From assembly GCA_963971405.1 (NCBI GenBank), contig OZ020489.1, forward strand, positions 27,864,290 through 27,928,289: a stretch of 64,000 nucleotides of DNA, in the 5' to 3' direction. Positions 1-11,534 of this stretch are shown one piece after another. Below the pieces are notes generated by a model. It was given only the letters and a program-made list of their open reading frames with translations, did no database searches and was not told the DNA's origin. The translations under genes and the position numbers were made by a program. Numbering within the stretch: the first letter of the stretch is position 1; every line of letters begins with the position of its first letter. Source of the stretch: Psococerastis gibbosa. Taxonomy: Eukaryota > Arthropoda > Insecta > Psocodea > Psocidae.

Positions 1-327
1 AAACACAAAGATAGACCTGATTATGAAGAAGTTATGTAGTGGAATATCCGCCTAAGACACATTTGGGTTTTTGCTTGAAATTTTGTCTGAGCTTATCTTC
101 AATAAAAGTTTTAATATGATCCCTCTGTTTGGAAGCAGTTTCTCATTATATTTAATTATATCATATTTAAAATTATGTATGAGTCCTGTGAAGAGAGGGA
201 ACCACCTTACAGGGGAAATTATGAGCTGCAATATTGCAATTAATTCTTAAAATGTTACAAATCATCCTTTCAATTTTTCTTATAATTCCACAGGAACCTT
301 TTAAAATAACCGCTATTTTATTTTCAG

Positions 328-2821
328 GACTTGCTAAGCGTGTGGGTGCTCGAATTTTAATAGCCAGTACCTCCGAAGTTTATGGAGATCCTGAAGTACA
401 CCCTCAGCCCGAAACTTACTGGGGAAATGTCAACCCAATTGGTGAGTCACAGAACCTACCCTCTTATGTAAATATAGGCTTATTTTTGAACAGTTAACTG
501 ATATTAATCCCTATTAGAATGAGATATCAAACTGCACTTAAAAATGCAGCAATTGAAAGATAGCAAAAATTGCGTTGTTATACAGTTACAAATGTCAAGT
601 TAGCGTGTCATAAGTATTTTATCTCTTATGCGAAAGGAGAAAATCTTTAAAAATCACAAGAAATGTTTTGCATTATTAGATGTATATTAAATGCATTTAT
701 GTTTTAGGGCCGCGCGCTTGCTACGATGAAGGTAAACGTGTGTCTGAAACTTTAAGTTATGCGTATGCTAAGCAAGAGGGTCTAGATGTACGAGTTGCAA
801 GGATATTCAACACATTTGGTCCTCGTATGCATATGAACGATGGGCGGGTCGTATCTAACTTCATCCTACAAGCTCTGAAAAACGACACAATTTATGTGAG
901 AATTGTATTTATTTATTTTTAAAGCAACAATTTGATATTTGTATTAACGATAATGAAGGAACCCCGCTTTGCCCCTCTGATCAAACTGGACGGATGCTTG
1001 CCGTTTCGTGGCTCCCCATGTTAGGCGATACCTGATTTGTTAAATTCATTAGATAACGGGAAGACCAGAGGCTTATTTACCAATTTGAGAGAAGCAGGAA
1101 TTGATTGTTAGGGAAAAAAATTAAGAGAGCTTTATCGAGAGAGCTATATAGAGAATTAGATTGCCAACACAGCTTGAAATTGCGCCCGTGTAATATAACA
1201 TGCTTGTAATGTATTCAATTATACTTCCGGCTTACCAGCCTTCCAACAGAGTTTCGCACGTTTTACCACCGCTACCAAACTCGGATTTTCTTAATTAGCT
1301 CATCGAGCTCAATTTTTTCGTATTTTCCACCAATTTCCCTTGGTTACGGCTATGAATCCGTCTCAAAATCTGTCAATTGATTTGTTGATCTCTAAACCTC
1401 AGTATTGGTATATGTCTGTTGTTTTCTACCTATTCTTCATCGCGTGCAGGTGTATGGATCGGGGCAGCAGACAAGGTCCTTCCAATATGTCTCAGATCTT
1501 GTGGATGGTTTGATCCTATTGATGGAGTCCAACTATACACAGCCCGTGAATCTTGGTAATCCCAACGAGCGGACTATCCAAGACTTTGCTGTGATGATTC
1601 GTGATCTGGTGGGAGCGGCTTCCCGCATCCTCCAGGCGTCTGCCGTCGAGGATGACCCTCAGAGGCGCAGGCCAGACATCACCCGTGCTTTGAAGTACCT
1701 GGACTGGCGTCCTAAGGTAAACAACTGATTCTTTTCTGATTTGATATAGCCATTGGCATAGCTTCATATCGGAACAATCTGAATCATTCGAAACTTTGGT
1801 CCGATATGGTCTACCGTGTTCACTAAGGCCGCGATTGCCTAGATCTCGTCAGACCTAAAAAAATCTAAAAACTGGACAAGGAAACAAAATGATATTATGA
1901 GAAATACGCATTACATGTATGCATTAAACGTGAAGAAAAATAAGAATTATGTAAAAACTAAGGCGCGGCAAACACGGACGGTCGCGACGCCGGTGACACG
2001 ATGAGAAATTTTGTCATTGGAGCAAGTGGGCTTGGTGAATGGTTGATGCAAAACTTGATTTCTGTGAGCTGGCGGGTCGTGTACCGGTCAGCTTCAGAAA
2101 TCGTCTGAAATTGACTGATTTTCCAACAACCCATTTGCTACAATTACTAATTTCCCAGCTCGTCACCGGTGTCGCTATCATCCGTGTGATCCAAGCTCTG
2201 CTTGTAGAGAACGGGACTATGGAATGGAGGTTCAAGACTCAACATAAAAGGAAACCAATTCCGCTGGACCTGGGCCCACCCAACCTTAAAGGGTACCTTA
2301 CCGTCAAAGGTATGGGTAAAGCGAACCTGCAGAGCATGTTGCTGTGTGAGACTAAAACATCACAGAGTAGAGTAGTGGTACAGAGAGATGATCTTTACAA
2401 GTCCTCAGGCCCAGACTCTTGTGTATCCATCTGAATCAAACTAATCCGCTCTGTTTCAATGTGTCTTGGTTAAAAAGAACATGTTCGCTAAACACGTTGT
2501 CCAATTGTAGAAATTGAATCTGTCCTGCAAAACCCTCTTTATTTTGAAGTCACAAAAATTTAATTCACATATCTGCCTCATCGCGTACTGTTTAAAACAA
2601 TTGTCTAAAAAAGTTTAATTAGGTTATAGTTTTGAACTTAATTCTGCGTCTATTATTTGGTAACCGATAACCTTAAATTCAACGCAAAAGATCACCTCTC
2701 ATCGGTTTCTGTTTTATTTTAGGTATCACTTCAAGAGGGACTGAAGAAGACTGTAGAATATTTCTCAAATGAATTGACCAAATCGAAGATAGACCCTGCC
2801 ACTTCACGGAAACCTCCGTAA
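328..2821 (+). CDS. UXS1: UDP-glucuronic acid decarboxylase (UDP-xylose synthase), 3' four coding exons
   Basis: Coding exons at 328-441, 708-895, 1450-1716 and 2723-2821, each with AG/GT borders and matching phases; stop TAA at 2819-2821. The enzyme converts UDP-glucuronate to UDP-xylose with bound NAD in the Golgi/ER lumen, supplying xylose for the glycosaminoglycan linker. The pieces read as one extended short-chain dehydrogenase: GLAKRVGAR and [15 protein letters not shown] in the first exon, the catalytic YxxxK as ACYDEGKR at the start of the second, then [20 protein letters not shown], then [18 protein letters not shown] and PVNLGNP in the third. The last exon encodes [14 protein letters not shown] and a short tail. 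Order and spacing match animal UXS1 closely. The N-terminal membrane anchor and the glycine-rich NAD motif lie upstream of the window. The first exon begins after the first base of a Gly codon, so the gene is cut by the window edge, not truncated in the genome. Identification is very secure. Confidence 0.96.
1960..2440. other. Unassigned open segment in the last UXS1 intron
   Basis: This intronic stretch is open for 131 codons on the plus strand (2039-2434) and 73 on the minus strand (2014-2235), and is richer in G+C than the flanking intron. I recognise no protein family in either reading and see no splice evidence tying it to UXS1. It is most likely a fragment of an old repeat. Confidence 0.3.
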
Positions 2822-2939
2822 TTAATTAATTGTCAGATAGCCTAATTGGACGAAAATTCTAGTCAATGGAATTAATATTCGACACTTTATTGATTATTAA
2901 TAGACTGCTATTTTGTTTTTTATATAATGTTATGGTTTC

Positions 2940-2945
2940 ATTAAA
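2940..2945 (+). terminator. Candidate poly(A) signal of UXS1
   Basis: An ATTAAA hexamer lies about 120 bases after the UXS1 stop codon, in an AT-rich stretch. It is the first common hexamer variant after the stop. The cleavage site is not determined. Confidence 0.4.
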
Positions 2946-2949
2946 TTTC

Positions 2950-3500
2950 CTGTCTTGTATTACACACAGACGTTGCAGGACGAAAAGCCTGTTCTAATGA
3001 TGATTTTTTGAAGGATTCTAACACCAGAAAAATTTGATTTAAGGTACGTTTAAAATCTATATTCCAGTATTACCAATTTCCTTATCTCACTTTCGCACGA
3101 GTTTTGACCCCCATGTCTATCTTACTTTAAAAAGATAAATATTGGCTAATTTATTTTTTAGCTTATTTATTTTAGGTATATGAACTCAAGTAATTAAGCC
3201 AAAAATCTCTTCCGCTAAGGGCTATTCTTTGTCTTATAACACAAGGGTCTCTTTCAATTTCGACATAAATTTTGAATGCTTAGCCCACATTACAAGTTCC
3301 TACTGTACGGTATATATAGACCTACAGTATATCCAATTTTAGTTTTTTTGTTTGTCAAACCACAGACTTAACTACCGCATAACTTAACTTAACACATCCA
3401 TTACGTCTACATACAAGTAAGCGTGTTAACCCCATGGGTCCTGCGCTTCATAATAAAAAAATACATAATTATGTAAATATATGTATATATATGGCATTCA
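2950..3500. other. Intergenic, AT-rich, nothing recognised
   Basis: UXS1 3' flank. Short AT-rich runs only; no coding or repeat structure that I can support. Confidence 0.5.
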
Positions 3501-3504
3501 TTTC

Positions 3505-3566
3505 GAAATAATTAGATTACTCGTGACTTCGTGGTATTTCATTTTAATAAACAAAAAATAACAAAT
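3505..3566 (+). repeat. Short dispersed repeat next to the Penelope relic
   Basis: About 55 bases around GATTACTCGTGACTTCGTGG recur in inverse orientation at 13530-13590. The copy here lies just upstream of the Penelope-like relic, so it could be part of that element's terminal repeat. That link is inference. Confidence 0.45.
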
Positions 3567-3599
3567 ACTTATACTAAAAATACTATAAAATACTAATAT

Positions 3600-4560
3600 T
3601 CCCGTACCCGAAGTACGTAAATTAGTTGCCCAGTCACTATCACAATAATACCTCAAACAATCTTATTTCTGAATCCCTCCTTCTGTTAGACAAATGCACT
3701 CATCAAAACTATTTCCGATTCGAATCTGACTTCTACCAACCAAAAATTGGCCTACCTATGGGTTCTTCCCTTTCTCCCCTTGCTGAAATTTTTATGGATA
3801 ACTTCGAACACAATCTTCTACTCAATAAAAATCCCCTAGTTAAATGTATATCTTTCTAGACACGGTATGTAGATGATATCTTCTGCATTTGGACAGAAAG
3901 TAACAGACAACTAGAGAATTTCTTAAGTTTTATCAACACAATTCACCCAAAAATCCAATTTACCATGGAAGTAGAAGAAAACAACTCCCTGAACTTCTTA
4001 GCCCTCACCACCACCAAAAATAATAGTACCCTAGACTTCAAGATATTTCGTGAAGAAACCCATAGCGATAATATAATCCCTGTTGATTCTTCTCACCCAT
4101 TCCAGCACAAACACGCAGCCTTACATAGTATGATTTTTCGACTCCTTAACATCCCTATGAATGAAATCAACTATAATAATGAATTAAATACAATAAAACA
4201 ATTTCAATCTCAATCTAGTAGACAGAATTCTACTACATCACAAAATCAAACACAACCTCAAACTAATTTACCTCCCAGAGAGCATAAACCCGGAAACCAA
4301 TAAATCATATTTCAGGATACAATACATAGAAAAAATAAGTAACCTCATTTCTTCTACAACAGACAAAACACCAGCCCCGTACAACCGCAACAATTTAGCC
4401 AATAAACTCATGAACTGCAAAACCAAACCAGAAAAGGAAAAAGGCAATGGAGTTTATCGTCTAAATTGTAACGATTGTAACGCAATTTACATAGGCCAAA
4501 CAGGCAGAAGCTTTAAAACAAGGGTCAAAGAACATATAACAGGTATAGGTGACAGGAAAG
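3600..4560 (+). mobile_element. Penelope-like retroelement relic (RT + GIY-YIG)
   Basis: Three blocks in a row. Block 1 (3626-3856) has the RT motif around GLPMGSSLSPLAEIFMDNFE. Block 2 (3860-4300) carries YVDDIFCIW, the catalytic YVDD box, followed by the NSLNFLAL region. Block 3 (about 4305-4545) ends in YRLNCNDCNAIYIGQTGRSF, a GIY-YIG-type endonuclease in its Penelope position after the RT. Blocks 1 and 2 share one frame and are separated only by a TAG at 3857-3859. Block 3 is in another frame, so there is one frameshift near 4290-4305. The N-terminal half of the RT and the end of the nuclease are missing. The RT plus C-terminal GIY-YIG order is diagnostic of Penelope-like elements. Confidence 0.85.
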
Positions 4561-4564
4561 TTAG

Positions 4565-5187
4565 GAATAGGTAACCAGCCACGCCCCCTCCCACCCCGCT
4601 CCCAGTCCTATACAAACCAAGGTTTCCTCTCCCTAGTCACATTTGCATCTTCTCCTCGAGTTGAGCAAGTCTAAAATCGCAGATACGGTGTAACTGTGCT
4701 AGTGGGTTTCCCTCTGTAGATGGCAGTTCTTGCCTGAAAGCGCTCAGGGTTTTATACTAACACAAGTGGGTTTCTTAGACAAAGTTAATTCTTAACGATT
4801 ATTTGGGTTTTACTAATTCGGGTTGTTATAACAAGTTTTTCTAAAACTAAAAGGTGTTGTTATTTTTTGTTTAAGGCATTCATTTATTTAGATCCGGTGC
4901 ACAAAGGCGGAGTCGAGAAACGTAAAAGGGGCAGTGCGTGAAAAAAGTGGTGTTGTAGGCTATATAAATTCATAAATTATTTATTTTTAAAGCTTTAATT
5001 TCCTTTTGTTTCAGATGTGGGCCAGCAGTTGTAAAGATTTTACCCCAATAGATTTAAAATGTAAGTTGACCGTTTTTAAAAATTAATCTTCCTGGCAAGT
5101 AGGCTATTTGAACAAAAAAATGTTCACTAGAAATTGGGATGACTTCAACATTCGTGTGAAATTCTAATTTCCCACGATGCCTGCAAA
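4565..5187. other. Intergenic, nothing recognised
   Basis: Starts with a C-rich patch (about 4575-4640) and continues as unremarkable AT-rich sequence. No gene seen. Confidence 0.4.
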
Positions 5188-5300
5188 GGGCAGTTCCCAC
5201 CATCTCTTGAAAAGTCTCGGCAAATGAAAACTGCACAGTACCTCCATGCATTGGTGGATGGCGGTGCCGTGATGAGTGTTGACTTTTCTCTTCACAGTCG
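5188..5300. repeat. Hairpin MITE, family with GAAAAGTCTCGGCAA arms
   Basis: Imperfect inverted repeat. The left arm contains GAAAAGTCTCGGCAA and the right arm GACTTTTC. Related copies are at 14008-14136 and 58336-58468, with a decayed one near 55563-55665. Confidence 0.6.
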
Positions 5301-5401
5301 AAGTAAGCAAGACAATTTTCCCCGATTTACCTTATCCCATAGCATTGGACAACTTTCAAGTATCCTCTGAATTTAAATGCCCCAGGATTTTTTTTCAATT
5401 G

Positions 5402-5629
5402 GAATAGTGGTACGAGCTCTGAATTTCACCCGAAAGGTTGTTGGTTCGAGTCCCACACTTCCTGAATTTTCTGGCCATGCTTTAGAGAGCATGTAAAACA
5501 GTCGGTCCGGGGCCTTCCTAGTTGAGTGTAAGTGAGCTTTATTATATTCTTCTACTCATGTGAGCTTTATAGCCCTAACTTCGCTAGGTTGGCTTAGTAA
5601 TACAACAAAAGTCATTATTTATTTATTAT
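5402..5629 (+). repeat. tRNA-derived SINE (family 1), near full length
   Basis: Matches the 52384 copy along its length. It has a perfect pol III B box (GGTTCGAGTCC), an A-box-like TAGTGGTACGAG, the shared body ending GCTAGGTTGGCTTAGTAAT and a TTTA-rich tail. Confidence 0.85.
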
Positions 5630-5999
5630 GCAGGGAACTTTGAAATATTGTGAGGGACAGCATTGTACTTTTGAAGACTGGGCAGAGGGATGAGAACAGT
5701 TTTGAAATTCAATGGGAGCCTCCTGGCTTAGTAATGAAGGGCCTGTATTAGTTTACGCTTTGAGATCTTCAATAGAGAGACGGGCTTCTATTGTATGACT
5801 GTCATGTCAGATTTCAATTTTGGCACCTGCTTGAATATAAGATCGATCGCCAAACTCCTAGTTTTGCTCATTAACTAGTGGCTTCGTACCACTATATTCT
5901 GTAATGGGCATGCAATAATTTCTTGTTCCCCTTTCAATTTTCTTCGTTCCCCGCTTGTTCTGTTTATATCATTATCAATAAATAAATAAAAATAATAGT

Positions 6000-6250
6000 C
6001 AGTTTCCCGGGTGTGATGTGTGAGCCTCCTCCACTTCCTTGTATCTCTCCATCACTTCAACACTTCCTCTTGTACCAGTTCCTCTCTCCAGAAATTGTCC
6101 ACAATCTGTTTTTTCCTTCTCTTTCTTTGCCTTCCTCCTCTTCGTGTTCCCTCTGTTTCTTACCCCAGCCATATTCTCGCGAACCGGCTGTTATCCATTC
6201 GCTTTACGTACCAGCGGAGCCCATCGCGGGCTGCCTCTCTTTGCACCTAA
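6000..6250 (-). mobile_element. LINE 3' relic
   Basis: Shares TGTGAGCCTCCTCCACTT and the adjoining TGTACC block with the 47040-47360 segment. That segment, read on the minus strand, gives an Arg-rich LINE C-terminal-like peptide. Overlapping open frames here are by-products of C/T-rich sequence. Assignment is by similarity between the two copies only. Confidence 0.4.
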
Positions 6251-6508
6251 TTACTTTACCACTTATTTAGGAAAGACAAGATCTTCCTGTAGGTCGCGGC
6301 ATTGTTAATAATAACGCCCGCACAAAACAAATAAATCTATGATAAACAATGCTATATTCCTGAAGGGAAGGCCGACGTTGTTACAGTTTTAGTTTGTTGT
6401 TTTATTTTTTATCAAAACTCCCGACGTACTTTTCTACGGGGAACTATGCTCTACGTCAAGAACCCGTTATAATTATTTCTGCATGGCGTTTTGCCGTTGT
6501 AATAGGCC

Positions 6509-6685
6509 CACTTAGAGTTCCATATAGGAGAGAGGGGACATTCGCCGCCTCCAAAAATGTCTGGGGCAACGTGTGCCAAGTCTCAATGGCTGGTTATAGG
6601 AGACGTGGCGTGACAGCTGAAATAAAAAAAAGTAATTTTTGGGGGAAAGCGAATGTCCCATCATATCTCCTATATACTGTAGGTG
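6509..6685. repeat. Hairpin MITE with GGGACATTCGC arms
   Basis: The left arm (CTTAGAGTTCCATATAGGAG, then GGGGACATTCGCC) is mirrored on the right by GGCGAATGTCCC-type sequence and CTCCTATATACTGTAGG. A second copy is at about 59200-59415. Confidence 0.65.
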
Positions 6686-6779
6686 CATCAAACCTACGTG
6701 CACGGGAAGCAGGCTCCTTAGTATTTTGGCGAGTCTCTCTGATACTGGTTCTCTGTTCAAGCTGACACAGTACTGTATA

Positions 6780-7170
6780 GGCGGGGATTCCACCGACCGG
6801 CTAGGGCTAAATACAAAAACGGTGACGTGGTAGCAGACATTCAAGACTTAGGCGGGGTTTCCACCGACCTCGCATTGCAGAATGCAAATGACATTGACGG
6901 AAATGTTTGTTTTCCTCTATGCCATAGTTAAAATTGATCAATGATCGTACAGTAAAATCACAAACGAACTAAAATTAAAAAATGGCGTCATGGGATATGT
7001 TAAGCACAAACATTTTAATAGATTTCTATAAAAAGAAAAATTCTAATTTCCGTCAATGTCATTTGCATTCTGCAATGCGAGGTCGGTGGAAACCCCGGCT
7101 AAGTCTTGAATGTCTGCTACCACGTCACCGTATTTGTATTTAGCCCTAGCCGGTCGGAGGAATCCCCGCC
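6780..7170. repeat. GGCGG-type palindromic MITE, outer element, with a second element nested inside
   Basis: Termini GGCGGGGATTCCACCGACC and its mirror (GGAATCCCCGCC). Next come GACGTGGTAGCAGACATT arms. A second terminus pair, GGCGGGGTTTCCACCGACC at 6851 and its mirror ending at 7099, lies inside. Inner and outer ends are each self-complementary, consistent with one copy inserted in another or with a stepwise-grown hairpin. Confidence 0.75.
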
Positions 7171-7174
7171 ATTG

Positions 7175-8450
7175 GCCAGTTGGAAATGAGAATGATACAG
7201 TCAACAGAGCGTGGGAGCGATCATGCAAAAAAATATGTGGTTATCCCTGTAGAGAGGAGGGGGGGGGGGGGGTTAGGCCCGCGTGGGAGTCGATTTAGTG
7301 GCTAAACATGTTCTCGTTGGTTTCGCATGTATGCATGGAGCAAATGGAAGAGGCGAATTAAAGCGCGACACTTTAATGCATTACTGTGTAACCCTGTCTA
7401 TACAGTTCAATCCGGGTTATTTTTCTTCATATGAGTAAAATGAAAATATTTTTTGTGTTATAGACTGGGACTAAAGAATCATTGGCGGATTAAGGGGACC
7501 CCCGCTCCCCCCCCCAAAAAAAAAATTCTTTTGACCAAGGACGAGATTGAGCTTTTTAGGCAGAATGTACCATCAAAGAAGGATGCACCAAGAATTATTA
7601 GTTAAGTTTTAACTTGGGGGCCCCAAGTAGTTCGTAAAATCCCATTGTTTCGCACCTATATATTTAAAGCTTTTCCCCTTGAATTTTAACAAGACTTATT
7701 CCGAAATTCACTACTTTTTGAAGCCCTTAAGCACCATTAATTTGGGCATATCCCTCATACTTAACTTAGGAGCATTAGCAGCTACGCCTCTCCACCAATC
7801 AGAGGGTCGGATCCTACGTGAAAATGAAACAATGCACCTCTCCATGAGATAAGGCTGAGGCCGCCAGTTTTATATTGAGTTCTCCTACAACAAAACTAAA
7901 AATTGAAATGCACCTATCTCCACAAGTTCGGTTTGGTGATCTATTACAGCAAGGTGGAGGCCCTCCTATTTGATTTTCTATAGGAACATTATCTATTTGG
8001 TACCACTAATAACTAGACGTCAGTGTAGTCGTAGTTTCATAAGCGTTAAGATTATGAAAGTGAAGAGACCTTACCATGTCGTGAAGACGTTTGTTTTGAG
8101 AGCGCTACATGGTGTGTATAAACATAAGGGGATTTGTTAGGGGAAGTAAATTATGAGGAGCCTATTAATCTGAGCAAATTATTGTGTTTACTCGTTTGCT
8201 TTCTTTTGAACCACCTACTCAGTATATTTGAGCACACTTTATTTGCCAGCGTCTGCAACGTGCCGCATTTTCACCTTCATTTTGTGGATTTTTTGGATTG
8301 TCGACCCCTACTTCGTATATATTGTCTACACATAATGGGAGTTCATTTTATTAGACTGGATTTTATGGGAAGGACGCATCTGTTAATCTGTTTATACATA
8401 CTCTGTGACTTAAACTAGCAATAGCTGTTTCAGTTCAGTGAAAACATATA
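7175..8450. other. Intergenic with G-runs, no gene seen
   Basis: Contains a G tract near 7260-7271 and a patch starting ATTGGCGGATTAAGGGGACC near 7480, which resembles the degraded end of a hAT-like element. The 94-codon open frame at 8134-8418 is AT-rich with no recognisable domain and is not called. Confidence 0.4.
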
Positions 8451-8451
8451 G

Positions 8452-8542
8452 TACCCGACCGCGATAGGATGACATTTGGAACACTTATAAAAATCGAATT
8501 AACAAAGTGTTCCAAATGTCATCATATTATCGTGGTTGGGTA
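8452..8542. repeat. 91-bp hairpin
   Basis: GATGACATTTGGAACACTT is mirrored by AAGTGTTCCAAATGTCATC with a short AT loop. The outer ends TACCCGACCGCGATA and TATCGTGGTTGGGTA also pair with few mismatches. No relative is seen in this window. Confidence 0.7.
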
Positions 8543-8939
8543 GTGCAAAATACAACTAGTAAATACAAATTTACATTGATTTCCTATTTATATACGTTAA
8601 AATAAATTTTTTTTTAAACGAAATATTTGTCGTCTCCGTCGATTTATGGAAAATCTACTTGATGCTTGATGGATTTTAATTAAATTTGGCGTGTAATTTG
8701 GCACAAAAATCATATCCCGGGAGGTTTTTTTTCTTCAATTTTGGGGCTAAAACGTTTTTCTCAAAATCAGCTCCATCTATTTTTTTTAAAAAAATTCGCA
8801 TACCTTGTAGCCGTTATTAATGCAAACAAATCCCAGCAGGTCTCTTCCCGCTTAATAGTTTGGTTAATAATATTGTTTTCGACGATGCTTCGTACATTGT
8901 GGTATGATTTAGGTGTTAAATCAAGTAACAACCCAACCG

Positions 8940-9370
8940 GTATCAAGGGCGGATCCAGAGGAAAATTTAGGGGGGGGGGGGGGGGGGTTACATGTTCTAT
9001 GTGTAATCAAATCAATCAAATCAAAAAGCTGTATATTTTTACAAGTTTTTTTTTTACAATTATAGGGGTGACTTACCGCAGGACTAGTCCGTGTGCGGTT
9101 TAGGCTTTTATACAAATAACTAAATAACTACAAATAACTGTATGGAAACCAAAGTTGAATTATGCTAGTTTTGTTGTTGTGTTAGTATATTAGTATAATC
9201 ACGTAGGCTTCCCTGGCCGGAGTCTGGTGAGGAGACAAAGGGATGCGAGCTAATAGGCCGTGGTCGATCCGCTCGTACTCCTCCGTCTCCTCATGTTAGT
9301 GTATTAGTAATTAGTAATATGTTAGTATTGTGTGCGTAAAAGGTTGGAGATATTCTGTGTGTTATTTATT
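8940..9370 (-). other. 3' flank or 3' UTR of the LINE
   Basis: Begins with GGGCGGATCCAGAGG and a run of about 17 G (8972-8989), a motif that recurs at other G-runs here and resembles hAT termini. The part at 9100-9370, just downstream of the LINE reading frame, is probably its 3' UTR, but the 3' end of the element is not marked by a clear tail. Confidence 0.35.
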
Positions 9371-11530
9371 TTTTTGTCTATCTTATGCATCTATTTCTTG
9401 TTTTACCCATATTTTTAATTGTTTTTTGAATACTGTCATGTTTTCGATTGCTTTTAAATTTATGTTTAATCTGTTGTAGTGTTTTATTCCTACGTATAGC
9501 GTTTGGTGTTGTATTAGTGTGGTTCTTGCACGTTGCTGCTGCAGTGGGCGTGTGTGCTGCCTTCTTGTATCATAGGGGTGTTCATATAGGGGTATTATGT
9601 GTCTATTTTTTTGTATTTCAATTATTGATTCTTTTATAAATAACTGTCTGATCGAAAGTATTTCAGCTGTTTGGAACAGTTCTTTTGTTGGGTGTCTGTT
9701 GTCTACTCTAGATAATTTTTAGGATTTTTCTTTGTACTACATTCAGCTTCTCTATCACATTTTGATATGCTCCTCCCCATGCAGTTATTGCATAGCTCAA
9801 GTGCGATTGCACTATTGCGTAGTAAATAATTTTGTTTAGTTTAATGCTGAATATGTTTCGCAATTGGACGAAGTTATGTAGTGTCTTCCTTAGTTTTTTT
9901 GTCGTGAGTATTATTTGGTGGTCCCATTTTAATTTTTCATCTATGATTATTCCTAAATATTTTGTTGCCTCCACTTGTTTTATATTTGGGATTGAAAGTT
10001 GATGCTCTGGGTTTTTCTTATTGGTGAAGTCTATGTATGTGGTCTTGTTGAGATTTAGAGCTAAAAGGTTGCTATTCAGCCAATCGTGTATAGTTTTAAA
10101 ATCTCTGTTCATTTTGTTTTGGAGCTCGGTAGTTGTATCAGTCGTCCATGTAATTCTCGTATCGTCTGCAAAAGCAGCTATTGTTACTGCCATCAGATCA
10201 TTTGCGTACAGAATGAAAAATAGGCTTGATAGAGTAGATCCCTGTGGGAGACCAATTGATATAGCTTTCGGTTTACTTAGTGTATCTTTTATTTTAGTTT
10301 GCTGTGATCTGTTCGATAGGTAGCTCTTCAACAATTTCCCCGCGATTCCCCTGATACCAAGTCTATCAAGTTTTTGCAGTAGTCTGTCATGCGGGACTGT
10401 GTCGAACGCTTTTTTAATATCCAGAAACATTGTTGCACAGTATTTATTTTTATCTCTGGCCTCGTATAGTTCTTGCATCAGTTTGTTTATGGCGTCACAC
10501 GTGCTACGGTTTTTTCTGAATCCGTATTGACATGGCGATAGTACATTGTATTGTTCGATAAAGTTGTAGATTCTAGAGTACATAATTTTCTCAAATATTT
10601 TGCTGACATTAGACAGCAATGAAATCGGTCGATAGTTGTTTACTTCGGATCGTTCATTAGCGCCCGCTTTGTAGCAAGGTATTACTATAGAAACTTTCAA
10701 CGCATCTGGGAATATTCCCGTTGTAAAAGTTGTATTTATTAAGTGTGCAATAGCTTTACTTATATTCTCTGCGGTTGCTTTTATAGTCGCGATAGATATA
10801 CTATCAATGCCTGTGTTTTTTTTATTTTTTAGTTTTTTTATTGTTTGCTCTACTTCGATGTGTGTTGCTGGTGTGAGAAAGATTGTGCTGTGACTCAGTG
10901 GTATGTATGTTGGTGTGTCGTGATTTTGTCCCTTATTAGTCTTTATTTGTTGTGCAATGTTGTGGCCAATTTCCACGAAGTATTCATTGAACGCATTAGC
11001 TGCAATATCGGGCTGGTCATTTACGTTGATTAATTGTCGATTTTAATTGTTTGAATCTGCTGCTTATTTCCATTTTTATTGTTTGTTATCTCGTTGATGA
11101 CTTTCCACGTTTTCCTCATGTCATTTCCAGCTTCGTTTATCTTGTTTGAGTAGTAGTGGTTCTTTCTTTCCTTTATTTTTTGTTTAATTCGATTACTTAC
11201 AAGATTTTTTCGCCTCTTAATGAAGTCATTGTGTGGCATTGTTTTGCAAAGCTCATGTAGTTTATCTCTATGTCTTATTTCTTTAACTAACTCTTCAGTC
11301 ATCCATTGCTTTATAGGTGTCGTTCTATTTTTTCTTGTTGCTTTAGTAGTTGTATTTCTAGCTATGTACTCATTGTATTTTTCAGTAAATTTGTTGTATG
11401 CATTGTTGGGGTCGTTATCCTGTAAAATGTCATCCCAATTTTCAGCTCTAAGTTCATTGCATAGGTTAGTGTAATTTATAGTTTTTATAGTACTGGTTGA
11501 GCTGATATTTTGTTTGATGTAATTGTGCAG
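9370..11530 (-). mobile_element. Non-LTR retrotransposon (Jockey/CR1-like LINE), endonuclease part missing, two frameshifts
   Basis: Read on the minus strand. A linker region (about 11525-11033) contains GNDMRKTWKVINEIT. The reverse transcriptase (about 11029-9708) has VIPCYKAGANERSEVNNYRPISLL, DIKKAFDTVPHDRLL, GLPQGSTLSSLFFILYANDL and the catalytic FADDT. The C-terminal tail (about 9712-9375) includes YNRLNINLKAIENMTVFKKQL. The linker and RT are joined by one frameshift near 11030, and the RT and tail by another near 9712; otherwise the reading is open, so this is a fairly young copy. The apurinic-type endonuclease and ORF1 are absent, which is typical of 5' truncation. FADD in place of YADD is common in the Jockey superfamily; the exact clade is not resolved. 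Confidence 0.92.
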
Positions 11531-11534
11531 CCTT

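Noticed and set aside
6013..6308. Three overlapping plus-strand frames of 76-89 codons
   Set aside because: Produced by C/T-rich sequence of a LINE relic that reads on the minus strand.
8134..8418. 94-codon plus-strand frame with several hydrophobic stretches
   Set aside because: T-rich sequence alone explains the hydrophobicity; no family match or splice signal.
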